Shown here: one piece after another, positions 12,427 to 24,449 of the stretch
Numbering within the stretch: the stretch's first letter is position 1
How the letters are laid out: each line of letters opens with the position of its first letter
NCBI GenBank assembly: GCA_019614645.1
Contig: JABWDB010000021.1
Coordinates: forward strand, 3,596,001-3,660,000
Direction: 5' to 3'
Length of the DNA: 64,000 nt
Source of the DNA: Stratiolaelaps scimitus
Lineage: Eukaryota > Arthropoda > Arachnida > Mesostigmata > Laelapidae
Translations under genes and position numbers: made by a program
The notes under the pieces: model-generated
What the model was told of the DNA's origin: nothing
Databases searched by the model: none
Seen by the model: only the letters and a program-made list of their open reading frames with translations

Positions 12427-15183
12427 CAACTAGGCGAGTATACCGATATTCAATAAATACCGAGCATATATTCATTTAGAACTCAGACAAAATGGTGACT
12501 GAATCTTTAATCTTCTCTTCTCAAACCATACTTATACACTATACCTATATACTATACTTATCCAAATGATATACCTCAACAATAAATGATATCATTCTGG
12601 CAATAAATGGTCAACTTTAATCTTCATAGTGGTACATAACCGGTGGCATTGTAGATGTAACTCGCTATTCTTCATATTTCATTATCAGCAGCTTCGCCGT
12701 GGTACACTCGTCCGTCCTGCCTCTCGAAAAGCATTGAAAAGTTCAACTTTAAAATGAAAACACAAATGTTCGCCACATACATACATAACGGCAATTATTT
12801 GTGTTCTATACAGACACATAGGGGGTTATATGAATTGTAGAAGTTGTTACAATATTCGTATATTATGATAGAATTAGTTCGAGTGACCACTCATAGGTTT
12901 TTCTTTATGGTAAGATTAGTGTGTGTGTGTGTGCAGGGAACACTGGTTTATGGCTCTGCTAATGCAGATGGCACTTGCCTCTTGTTACGTTACACAGACT
13001 ATATTTGTTTATGTTCACGTTTGCTATAATTCCCCCACTGAATATAAGGACCAATCTAGGCTTCACGATCAAGACGGCTTATCTTGCTGTAGCACACTTT
13101 GATCATTTTCCCGGTCTCTCTGCATATATTTGTTAGTTAGTTATTGTATCATCGACGACTGAAAAAAAAAACTCACAATTTAATATCTATACATATACTG
13201 TCTCTAAGTGACTGGCCTATTGCAACAGAACAACGATGGTATTGTATAGATACAGATCGGTGTGAGTACCATCTCATCGTCACGCTAACGGCATTATCTA
13301 AGGCTGATGTCTCATGGCGCTCGTTCCTCGAGCCCAAGATATCTTCATTTTGTTGACCTCAATTCTCAAATACTAAAACCTCTTCGCTGACAGTATGCCA
13401 TCATGAGAGAGTAAATTGTCGAAACCCGATTCCACCTAAAGCTCCTCTGAACGTATGCCTCACTATTGAGATTCTCTTCAGGTAGTTCGTTATACACATG
13501 ATGAGTATTATGCGGTCTCGTGTTCGCCTGCGCTGCAGAGGTATAACAACACGTCAGAATGGAGCACAGGGTGGAGCACATCACCGGTAACGCATCACGC
13601 AATGATAGACACACGCGTGGGTGTCATTTCACCGTCTCCGTCTGGAGGCATCACTATGGGATACGCCGCGTGGTAATGCAGTGAGGTGAGATGAGGTGGG
13701 GCTGAGGTATAGCTTCATTTACATTCTCTTCGATAGCACCTTGCTACAACTCGTTGTCGTTCGTTGGGAAGCAGGTGAACGTAATAGTACTTTTAATTAA
13801 TTAAGCACCCACCACCTACCGAAAGCACAATAAGGGTCACCACTGATAGTAGCGCGAATATTTATTATCATGGCAAAACAGTTGTATTTAACGAAATCGC
13901 TTGGTCACTTCGAGGTACTCTCGTCGTCATCGTTGTCGCTCTGCAACGCCTGAAAGTTAGACGACAAGTTGTAGTCTAAACTAGTAGTTAACTTATATTA
14001 CCCCTATGTCACAAATACTCTTGTGGGGCGGCACCGCAGTTCTTAATCTGAACAGCTGATACAAATATAGGAATATGATTACTTTTATTTAAACCTGTTT
14101 AAGTTTATGAAATCGGAGTCTGTAATCGAAATAGAACTCTATGGACTTGATCAGGTCCATCGAAATGAAGCATTCGCGACAATTGAGTGAGGGCAAATTT
14201 CGAATTTACTGTGTATTAGAAGATGTATGCTATATTTGAATAATTGAATCTATTTTATTCTAACACAAATCCCTCTTTATTGCGCTTTAACACTGATCTG
14301 ATAAATGTGAACTCATTCGACAAAGATGGTAAAGCACGAATATATAGGTTCGCTGATTTGTACAATAACACATGAGCCATTGATATCCGAAATGGAAGTA
14401 TACAACGGAGATCGTTTGTTTGACGGAACTACAGTTTTTACAACGCATAAGTTCTCTATATGTTATCACCAGGTCGCGAGACGCCAATCTGCGGTCTTTG
14501 GGTTTCGATAGGCAGTTTCTTACCCACCGTCCATGCCAAATACTACAATGTTATATAATGGGGAAAAAGGGAAGGTTAGATGGGAAAAACTACTTTTTTC
14601 TATCATCTGTAAAATTGCATCTACTTTTAAAACGTCGCCCAGTGCAAATTTACTTGAAGGCGCATAGATATGTTCTATATGATGAAACTCTGTTAGGTTC
14701 GTCCCAAATCTAGAGAATCGAGCCTATATGAAGTGCAATTAGTTGTGCACTGTGTTACTGCTGCGTGGTTTAGATAGAAATTATATCAGGAGGAATAGAT
14801 TTACGCACATTCAAAAAACGTCAAGCCAGGACATCACTAGTATGTTTGTAACGGTATTCTGCCAAGTAAAATCTTCTTTAACATACCAAAGGGCTGGCGA
14901 GTTTACATATATGTACTCCGCACACTGTTATATTGGATTTCGGTGAGAAACATTCTTTCTAATTACGGCTAGCTTAGTACCACGCGGTAAAGGTGGGTTT
15001 AGACATGGAGCACCATTTTACGGCTCTTCGAAGGAGTTACCCCAAGATAAAAAGTCTGACACATACAGCAATAGTCGTAGGACTCGGATAGATGAAGGTT
15101 CGAATTATTGGTAATGCTTATACATTAGATCAATGCTGGTGACAAAATATATATCTGTTTTGCAATCTTCCCCGTGCGTCCAT

Positions 15184-15213
15184 GTATATATATATATATA
15201 TGTATATATATAT
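15184..15213. repeat. (TA)n run at the 5' edge of the LINE fragment
   Basis: A TA array with a single G interruption (…atatatgtatata…). A matching array with the same interruption sits at the 3' edge, at about 15952-15972. Confidence 0.85.
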
Positions 15214-15952
15214 GTTGAAGAGCGAGCCAGGAAAGCGTTGATCGCAGTACACACAATCGAGCGACCTCAACGGTTATCGGTGGACATAGCCCTCAAATTA
15301 TTTAACCTGAAGATCTCGCCTATAGCTACATATGGAATCCAGGTTGTCTGGGACAAACTCACTTGCCGGGATCTGACCACCTTAGACAGAGTTAAACCGG
15401 CGTTCCTGAAAGCGGTACTTGGATTGCACGCGACGGCCCGAAATCGAATTGTCTATCTGCTGACCGACACACCATCATTCGTAGAAGAAGTCCGCGAAAC
15501 TTTCAATCTCCCAGAAACAGAAAGTTATCGTACGTTCATTGACTGCCAAAATAGGAAGAAGAGTGAGGTGGACCCTTTATTTTCTATGACGCCGGCCATG
15601 ACAGATGACACTTGGAAACTTAGCGGCAGAGTAAACAGACACCATATCACTAGGTTCGCCGTACACGGCTTCCACCACCTTGTATGTCAATCCGAGGGAT
15701 ACCACGACGCAAATGATCGCTGTAAATGTAAATTCTGCGGATCTAAATGTTGTAAATACCATGCGGGCGAGTGCAATCAAATAAGATCACTGAACCATTT
15801 GATGAAATTGAGTGTAGATAATAGCAACAACAACGACCGAACTCTCGCCACAGCCACTGGCGAAAGCACGTTGTAACATATTTATAAACCACCACACTGT
15901 TTGTAAAATAGGTATATTATAACATTACACAACTCGTGTGAATAAAAAGAGA
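15214..15952 (+). mobile_element. 5'-truncated non-LTR retrotransposon (LINE), C-terminal ORF2 part
   Basis: An open frame ending at 15876 encodes about 220 residues typical of the region after the reverse-transcriptase palm of LINE ORF2. It has a segment LKISPIATYGIQVVWDK like the conserved post-RT SPxxxYG(x)xVW pattern, a basic helix, then a Cys/His cluster of the form C-x2-C-x7-H-x3-C (CKFCGSKCCKYHAGEC). The polymerase YADD box and any endonuclease are absent, so the copy is 5' truncated and cannot move by itself. An aataaa lies near 15941. The frame is intact, which suggests a young insertion. It lies antisense to RABL2, just beyond its last located exon. The open frame formally extends left to an ATG at 15133, but that part is microsatellite. 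Confidence 0.75.
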
Positions 15953-16029
15953 TATATATATGTATATATATACTCGACAAAAATGGAATTAGAGTAGGAA
16001 CCTAAAATTCTATACGTTTGCAGTCTCAC

Positions 16030-19000
16030 CTCGAGCTCTTCAAGGATGCTGTCGACGAAGTCAGTCGGGTTCTTCTTGTACTGGACAGCGGCACGGATCG
16101 CTTCGTTAAAGAGTTTCACCACATTCGTACCATCAGATGCCGATACATAGAAAATCGGCAGCTGGTGTTTGGCCGGGAAACTGAACGACTTCCGCGTGAC
16201 GTCGTAGTCCGCTAAAATTATAGATATGATCCGAATATAACAAGTGTTGAAAGCTCAGGTGTTCAGTCTATTAAACTAAGGGGTATAAATGAGTTTATCA
16301 TATTGGGCGGCGCAACCGACTACGTGACACGAGTTAGTACTAGTTAATATAGTCGAAACACTCATGAGCAATGTGTCATATTGTGTTGTATTAGGCCATC
16401 CATTTGACGAATGTGAAGGCGTACCCCAAAAGTTGAACACCCTATGAGCAATAGGTTATATGATTGGGCCCCAGATCAAAGGCTGACTGGATTTACTTCA
16501 CTGTGAGTACATGAAATTAGGCTACGTCATACAATTGCCTATCATAGCTATGAACTTCAGGCTGTTGGAAATAGGCAAAAGGGTTCGCTGCTTGGCCTGG
16601 CATTGGACCTATAACGACGTCACTAGTTTGGCTGACGTTGTGTAATGTAGTAGCTCTTTACGGAAAAGCATATTCGACTGTTATCGCTGAAGATGATTGG
16701 TAGTTCCACAAGTAGCGTAGATATATATAGATGTATGGTATGCTTATGCATTGAAGCTATCAGCAGTCGCGGATTGTATGGTTGTTTCTTGCATCAACCT
16801 TCCCTACGGCGAACGAAACTAGGCAAGGCGATCAGTGAGTGTGAGCTGTGGGGGATTGCGGCTGGGGTTGGGTGTACACGTTTGTGGTGCGCCCCGTGAT
16901 GCAGAGCCGGCCGTGACCGTGGCCCTGATGAGAGTGCCGATATTGGCTCAGCGCCAGTGTCCATAGGCTGAAGACCTCACATCGTACCATTCTAGGCACT
17001 CACTGTCACATGACCTTCATGTTCGGCCAAACCAAACCCTTTGACAAGGCAGGTATCGGCCAATCATATATAGTCCAGAGGCATCGCGCGCCGCATTAAG
17101 TCATGGCCATGGCGTGGGTTCGTTCTCAAGTTGATATGACACCAACAATGATAACTCCATATACAGCGTCGATTTTTGAATAGTGAACTGGTTGTGCATC
17201 GGTGCATCCCTCGTCAATGATTAAGTAGTCACAACATTGTTACCCAAATTGCATTTTGCTCCTGCAGCCGCAGTTGGATCCTATTTAATTCTTTGTTGAT
17301 GCATAAGTTTCTAGTGAAAAATCAAGTAAGATCCATATGCAAAATCTTTGCCAAGAAAACGATTCTAATCAACTAACTATGTTCCATATTTTTCAATGAT
17401 TTTCTGCCATATTTACACGACTTTGTTTATGTCTCTATCATAGAAGCCTTGAGATTCTGAGCAAAAAATCATCTAAGGTGTTTTTGAGTATTCAATCCAC
17501 GGACCTGAATGTAAAAAAATCTCGTTTTTCTTCGATGTTCAAAATACAATTCAGCTTCGTGCACTTCACAGATTTCGATTGGTTGGACTTGAAACTCAAC
17601 TGTTTTTCGAGCTGACCCTCAGCTGTTCCCCTATCTGACAGGCCTCAGCTCTTAACCTTTAAGTATCACTATGAGGACCTGTCGGGGTCACCTTTGCTTA
17701 TTCTCTGCCTTACTCGACTTGAAACTGCCAGCAGCTAAGTGTCAGCTTTCATTCGATATACCGAAACACTTCATATCTTTGACACACGCTCGAACGGAAG
17801 CACAACTGAGAAAGGACCGCCGTGGATTTTTAATGTAATGGATCGACCCCAAACAAGTGCACATACACCGGAGTAATTTTCGTACCCAAAGGAGTGTTAG
17901 GGAAATATTCACATTGTGTACAATTGAAATGTTTACTTTCCACCGAGAGGTAGAATCTTTTTGATACCTTTGGATCAAGTGAAAATGTGGCAATGCCAAA
18001 TAAAAACAGAACTCCAAACATAATATTATTATATAATAAAAAAAAATAGGTTGATTAATCAAATGTATTAAACGCTAGATAATGATGGTATGTGAATGTT
18101 AAATAATATTTCATAAGTGTTCTACTAACCATCGATTTTATTGGCGACACAAATGCACGGAATCGATGGTCGTTGTCTTCGAAGTTCCTCGTACCAGCGT
18201 TGTAGGTTTTTATATGTCACTTTGCGGGTAACGTCAAACACCTGCATGTGCCAATCAGTTGTATCACACATATCAGTCGCGATTAGCACACTTAGTCATT
18301 AGCTTGATTTGAGAGACGGTCTATCTCTTACCTCGTGCTTATATTAGCCGGTGTGCTGTACACCCTACACCCATATAGTGCTTCCGCAATCATTTACTAC
18401 AAACTTCTGCTTGGATCATTTATTCAAACATACAATAATTATGAATTATTTCTAGGGATTATTGGGGGGAGCGGGGATTAGCTGGGACCGGGGCTGAGGC
18501 CGACATTGTCCCGAGCAAGGCGATGACAATGCGAATCATTTACTATATTATGCGTTAAGAGCGTATGATAAAGCGTCGCTCTAATATACGGTCTCTACGT
18601 TAGATCTGTACATAGGGTCATAGCTCAAAAGTGTCAATTACCATAAAAGCGAGGCTTGACCCAATATATGGTATGACAAGCTATGTATGATAGATCAGTC
18701 AGTGTAACCGTTCAGGCTACTTAGCTAACTTCCTGTCTCAGCTGATCAAAATACAGCAGGTGAGAGTTGTCAATCTGGCTGGTATTGGATCTTCATGTTG
18801 AAGTATTCAAGGAGGCGGTATATGAACACAACTAAATGGGCTCCATTATTGAATAAATAAAGTGTGAATGTTTTTGTAACACAGAATAATTACCACATAT
18901 ACGTGGGACTTCTTTTTTGCCATAAACATGATGCGATTCTACCTAAATTAAATAGGTAGAATCGATCTCAGCATGCGAACACCCTATTGATATAACACCG

Positions 19001-22000
19001 ATTATGATGTGAGTGTAGATTGCGTAATTTTGCGCATTGTTTCTAACGTGACATTCTCATTAGCGGATTTTTTTCCCATCTCATTAGTTTATACTATTTG
19101 TGCGATATCTACATATCTAGATATATTCTATGAGAAGGTCGCCTATCCATCCAAGTGTTCGACCATTTGCTGCGCGAACTCGAGTATTATTTGCAAGCAT
19201 TACAATGCTGCCAGAGGGCTTGCCGGACCCGGCTCCGTGTTTGCGTATGCGTTCATAATGAATGAGGTGTCCTTGTCTCGGCGAAGTACATGAACTCAAT
19301 CAATATTCGGGGAACTGGGTCACATCTAGTTCTAATCGGACTAGTTGCGAAACCGGTTGGCAACTAATTCTACACTGAGGTAGCTGTAACTAGACAGGCG
19401 GTCACAAAAACCGCGAGCGAGTTTCTTTACGTGTCTCAGTCATAGACCAAGAATAGGGGCGAAATATTTCGGACGTACAACACGGGGATAATGGTGTCGG
19501 CGCTTGTCAAGGATTGGTTTCGTCTTATTATCGAGTTCTTCGACTTAGCATATTTCACATGAAATTTGCACGCATTCGTTAACACTGGTAGTCGAAAGCT
19601 TTTATGAAGATCATATCACGTATATTTGACTGCTTCATTCGATTCAGAATACGAATGCACTCAATGTGAAAATAGGCTTGGTGCAAAAAAAAGTCGCATA
19701 TATAATATATGAATTAATTAAACGACTTCTTCGTTACCATACTCGAGGTGCCGAACTTTGTGTCTAAATCATCATCGACCGCACTATTCAATGTGGCGAA
19801 TTTTTAGGGAAACATAACGAGAAAATGGTTATGTGAAAATGATCCGATTCGAAGAACTAATTATCACGTTGACTTGATTTACATAATCGTCTAAGGAAGC
19901 AATTCATTCGGCGATATTCATCTATTTTCAAAGTACTATTATAATGATTGACTTACCAGGATACAAGCATGGGCCTGATGGTAGTATGACGCGTGTAGCT
20001 TTTGAAACCGCTCCTGGCCGGCGGTGTCCCAGAAATCTGTGAACCCCACATGCAACAAGTCGATATGGGCAAACAATCGCATTTTGACAAACCCGACAAT
20101 CGCTGAGGTACATTCACTCTCCAACTTACTAACTCGCTCTCCTCACAACGGTCCAACACTTCTAGGTGCAAATCAGCGTACTGATATTTGAAGTGAAACA
20201 CATCGCACAGTGGGGGTGCACCAGTCACTTTATTCGTTCTTTCGATGATAGTAATAGCGGCCTTGCTCTAAATAGTTGAGTGCGGTATGTTCATTTCTAT
20301 TTTTAGCATAGCTTGTTCAAGCTGTGTTCAAGGGATTCGTTTAAAGTTGAATCTTATGCTTGGCAGACCTTCTGGTCTGGCTGTATTTATAGGGTTTGCT
20401 TTATAGCGAAATTGGGTCATTATTGGACAAATTGCTAATTTGCCAACAACGCCCTATGGCGACGATTAGAGCCATCATACGAAGCATCCTTGGACTTCGA
20501 TGTATTGGAGATTCCCCATTGGTCAGGGAGGCCGAGTTGTTGTTGAACAGAGTCAACATTCAATATTTCAGCTGGCTATTTTAAAATGACCGTGGATGGC
20601 TAAGGAGTCACCGAATTAATGATGGATCTGTTTTTAAAACCGAGCTGACGATAAGTTGGCCTCTTGAAATCGTCGATCATTAAGAAAGGTTAATGGGAGT
20701 GCATTCAGTAACAAGATGTGTCGATTTCTGTAAATTATAGCATTTATCGATTGGAGGAACGCAGAAGTGCGTTATAACAAGACGCCGCTCTCGAGTTACT
20801 GCTGATACTTACAGATGCACTGTCCAACTGCTAGTATTCTTAATGGCTAGTAATGTGCAGGAATCAATTGCACTCGAAAGCTTCGATTCCAAGGAATATG
20901 AAAAATGATGCTTTTTTTAGCTTGTTGGTAACCAAGTGTAACTGCTACCCAGAACTGGTTACCCACAATGATAACCAGTGTACCCGTATGTACCCATTTC
21001 GGTCTATCTGATTGAAATCATTTCCATTCGATTGTTTCATGAATACAGGGCATACATAGAATAACGTACTGAATATCTAAGGTTATATTGGCATTCAGGA
21101 AGCGCGATATTTGTAAATGCCTCAAAAACGTCTTGTGCTCACAAAAATATAATATGAGTGAAACTAATTGTGAGAATTATCACATATAAACGTTTCTTAC
21201 CCACAGCCACATCCATTCCTTCAATGTTTGTTTTATGTCTGAAGAGAGTCAGCGCGTAGGTTGAAAGCTGGTTGGCTTTGCTGAAAATGTTGTATTGGTT
21301 CCATTTTAGGTCGCTTTTAATATCCTACTACAATACAATTGATACATTAGACAGAACAGAAGCCAGAAGAGGACTGGCTAATCAAATATTTAAGGCGAAA
21401 TCGTCTCCTTTATAATGCCTCTCGTAGGTGAGTGTAATACCAACGCAGGTACCCTTGCTTGACACTGGACAGACTCGCTCGGTCCTTTAAAATTTGTGGA
21501 TTTGTCCGAATCTGAAGGTACTAAAAGGCCACATCGCGCAGAGGAGACCGACAATGACCACGTTCTAATTCACAGATTTGTATCGAAAACCGGGGTATTG
21601 CAGCAACATATAGAGAAACATGCGTCCTACTCTACCTTCTCAGGCTGTCAGGTGTCGTATATTCGAGCGCCTTGCCTAAATAATACACCTGATAATGCCA
21701 CAGGAAGGACAAACATTCTATACATAATATGATATAATTCTATATATAATAGATCGAGTAACTTAACCCCCATAACTCAGATTCAATAGTGAATTAGGCA
21801 GCTTGGGCAATGCAAAAAAACACAATTTAGCATTCAACTGGATTCAAATTAACCAAAATCACCTTGCCAATACAAAAACAAAACACCTTACTATTCATCG
21901 AGAAGGAATCGCTCCACGAGTCTGAAAAGGGTAAAAGAAAGACAGACACATCATTACCTTAAATATACAATATAATGATATAATTGCAGTTGAAATATAA

Positions 22001-22912
22001 CGAATCCACGACTTTCTCGTCGCTTGAAATCAAATGCGGTAGCCAGGCAGCTCCCTTTAAAGGTGGTTTCTTTAAAAGTAAAACAGGAGACAAAACCGAT
22101 CCCGCAGCAACTCAGGAGGACTTCGTTCCTCTTCTATTTTCCGTTTCTAGAGGACAGTGGCAAAAATTGATTCCGAATCTCCGTTTCAAGGCATTTGATG
22201 GAAATGTGAATCGTTGTCAGCATTCGATCATCAGGATGATCAACATAAATATGAAAGAACAGAATCACCTCAGAATATCCGGAGCTCATCTTCATCTCCA
22301 TATCGACAACTACCCAACACTATATTGCAGGCCAGATCAATAGCGATCAATGCAAGTGGTCATGTTTCTGCCGCGGATGAAACAAGCTGGAAAGCGTTCG
22401 TCTGCCGATCTAAGGCGCAGCGGGGGGTGTTTCCAGTGGGTACAGACATATTTACATATATGTATTGTATATATATATATATATATGTGTACGTGCGAAA
22501 GTGACACGTAGCTCATGTCCTTCTTTTCTGTTTCTAATCGGTGACACCAAGTTTTTCACACAGTTGGTCGGGTCAACGGTGAGTGCCCATTCTGATACTT
22601 GGGCGCCGCTTCAAAAGAAGAGAGAAAAAAATGCGCGCTTCTGCGACAACAGGGGAAGCGTACCAGGACAATTTGGTAGAGAAGGGATTATTATTACCCT
22701 ATTTATGTTATGGAGTGTATAATATATATATGTATTGCTTCATTTGAGCTTGTCACAAAGCTACTAGAGAGGATATGTATGATCACCAGTACAGCGTGAA
22801 CTTACTTGGATTTCCCAACAGCACTATCGCCAAGACAGATGACCTTTACTCGATGTACACCATCTGTGCCCACCTGCTCGTAATCTGCGACGTCCTCGAA
22901 TTGACCCTTCAT
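16030..22912 (-). CDS. RABL2: Rab-like protein 2 (RABL2), six coding exons; 3' terminal exon not found
   Basis: Small Ras-family GTPase. Known RABL2 proteins work in cilia and flagella, binding CEP19 and IFT-B at the ciliary base. Coding exons in transcript order are 22912-22806, 21921-21892, 21280-21201, 20036-19957, 18241-18130 and 16211-16030. All have GT-AG borders, phases agree, and they give 197 residues. The G1 loop GDSAVGKS is at residues 28-35, QLSTYALTL at 50-58, DFWDTAGQERF at 73-83, ASYYHQAHACIL before the fourth junction, NKID at 133-136, and SASDGTNVVKLFNEAI from 160. The HASYY and DGTNVVKLFN signatures are specific to RABL2 rather than ordinary Rabs. There is no C-terminal prenylation cysteine in what is seen, as expected for RABL2. 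The acidic tail expected after ILEELE, about 20-30 residues, must lie in an exon left of 16030. The second exon is only 30 nt. Confidence 0.92.
18461..18532 (-). repeat. possible third, decayed copy of the 12.3/35.2 kb repeat
   Basis: Read on the opposite strand, this stretch shares gggac, aggcc, a cat(t)gtcccg block and a g(c)gatg…caatg block in the same order as the copies at 12241-12400 and 35115-35295. It lies in the fifth RABL2 intron. The match was made by eye only. Confidence 0.3.
18934..18964. repeat. perfect 12-bp inverted repeat, 7-nt loop
   Basis: Arms CGATTCTACCTA (18934-18945) and TAGGTAGAATCG (18953-18964) pair perfectly around AATTAAA. It sits in the intron between RABL2 exons 4 and 5. 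It could be a short hairpin or the remains of transposon termini. Confidence 0.7.
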
Positions 22913-24123
22913 CCTGAAGTGTTTGCTGTTGATAAACTTCAAATTACCACAGCGCAATTTGTGTTCGACGTCCAGCTATGGAAAATATTATGAGAAGCCT
23001 GTCTACGTAGAGTTAGTCAGCTGAAATGCAGGGTACCGGCCCGACCTTCCTGTATCCTGCAGACGAGTGTCAAGGCGAGCTGTAACAAAAATCGAATCAT
23101 AACAAATACATATGAACAAGTTGTTCTTTACTTTAGCAATGTAAAGTTCACTATAAATATTATAGAACAACTGGCAGCAATTCAATTATAATTCGCTTTA
23201 GAGAGAGTTAAAATAACACAGGTCTTGATAATGGGAATCTATAAGACCTATATCACGAGTCATCTATAATATATTAGACGCGAGTCCGAAAAAATCTTCG
23301 GGTACATGTCGTGTACTATAGTCAAACATAATATACACAAGCACACGATAGAAAAGGCAAATATACTCATTGCAATAATACTCTCAGCATCAAAGCGTAA
23401 TCGGTCTATTTTCGCTTAGGTAAGTGATTCCTACACGTTTCCTGCCCAACACAAATTAGCTCCTAATTCCTGCCTTTACATAATGTACACTCTGATAAAC
23501 GCGAAGGTTTATGGCGTGGCCTTGAAAGGTTGGACGCGACTTCTAGTTCTATCGACATCGGCAGATTGAGGTAATAATCTTGAAAGTGTCAGCTTGAAAA
23601 CTCATGACGTTATTACTTCTATGCTACTTAATCGATCAGCGCTATAAACTCTCTGAATGGTTCTGAATCCTACAAGTCGAAAATTTTAGCCAGAGTGAGG
23701 TTTTTTTTATCCTAAATCGAAATCTATAGAATCAATTAGCATAGGTTTACAAATTTTGCTTCCAGTACTGGGAATATTTTAAACTGCCATAGTATATTCT
23801 TGCAGTTCGCTAAAAGGATATTATACATACACAGATGCCACAATGTGCGAAAAATATAATATTGACAAATGATTTAATAGAGAATCAGTTACGCGACCCT
23901 CCTACTACTCCTAAAATACTATAATTCACAGATACGTCCGTCAAGCGCAGATGGTGCCCAACGAAATGTTCATATTTGCACACGTTTCAAAAAGTTGTTT
24001 ACGGCAATTTCACGGGTAGTTCAGGAATTCGCACATAGTCACGGGAAAGAACGTCTATTGGTTGGTTGAGTTATTCTGTAGGAATTCTAAACAACGGGTC
24101 CTGGGTGTGAAGGGACAGCAAGC

Positions 24124-24449
24124 TTATGTAGTTGAACTAGAATTTGAGTTTGGGGTACACCCAATGTTCCATGGAGGAGGTACAGAGGAGGAATCGGCTA
24201 TCCAGCTCCAATGACCGATAGGAAATCGATACTCTCTCGCTCTCGTTCTACTAAAGAGGGCCAGCCTGGGCCCGTTGTGAGAGAAATGAGAATAAAGCGC
24301 GCTGGGATAAGTCGAAGATGGATCCAGTCCTTTGGGGTCAGCGGCCGTCGGGATAGTCATGGTTGGGCCATCGGTCGAGGATGAGAGCGCTTGCTCTAGC
24401 TGGGATTCGAATGCACCGAAGACTTGTAACTCAAGTAATTCATTCAAAT
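24124..24449 (-). CDS. candidate 3'-terminal exon of unknown gene
   Basis: About 107 codons stay open on the minus strand after a possible acceptor (…aactgaacag). Codon choice looks protein-like, with mixed third positions and none of the low complexity of the flanks. The encoded piece is acidic and polar at first (ELLELQVFGAFESQLEQAL) and ends with a Pro/Ser/Asn-rich tail before a stop at 24124. No domain is recognised and no upstream exon was found. The frame has no ATG at its start, so it can only be real as an internal or terminal exon. A transposon remnant is equally possible. Confidence 0.25.

Larger units (their letters stand above)
9679..15183. other. gene-poor stretch, microsatellite-rich, CpG-rich block at 10.3-11.1 kb
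   Basis: No recognisable coding exons were found. A GC- and CpG-rich block at about 10.3-11.1 kb carries a long open frame that I do not believe (see rejected items). Microsatellites are (TA)n at 10213-10255, 11152-11173 and 12403-12426, (AC)n near 10374-10395 and (GT)n near 12920-12936. One copy of an interspersed repeat lies at about 12241-12400. The rest is AT-rich and unremarkable. Confidence 0.45.

Noticed and set aside
15925..16029. Read-through of the last located RABL2 exon to a stop
   Set aside because: The added residues are encoded by (TA)n and LINE-tail sequence, and a good GT donor precedes them.
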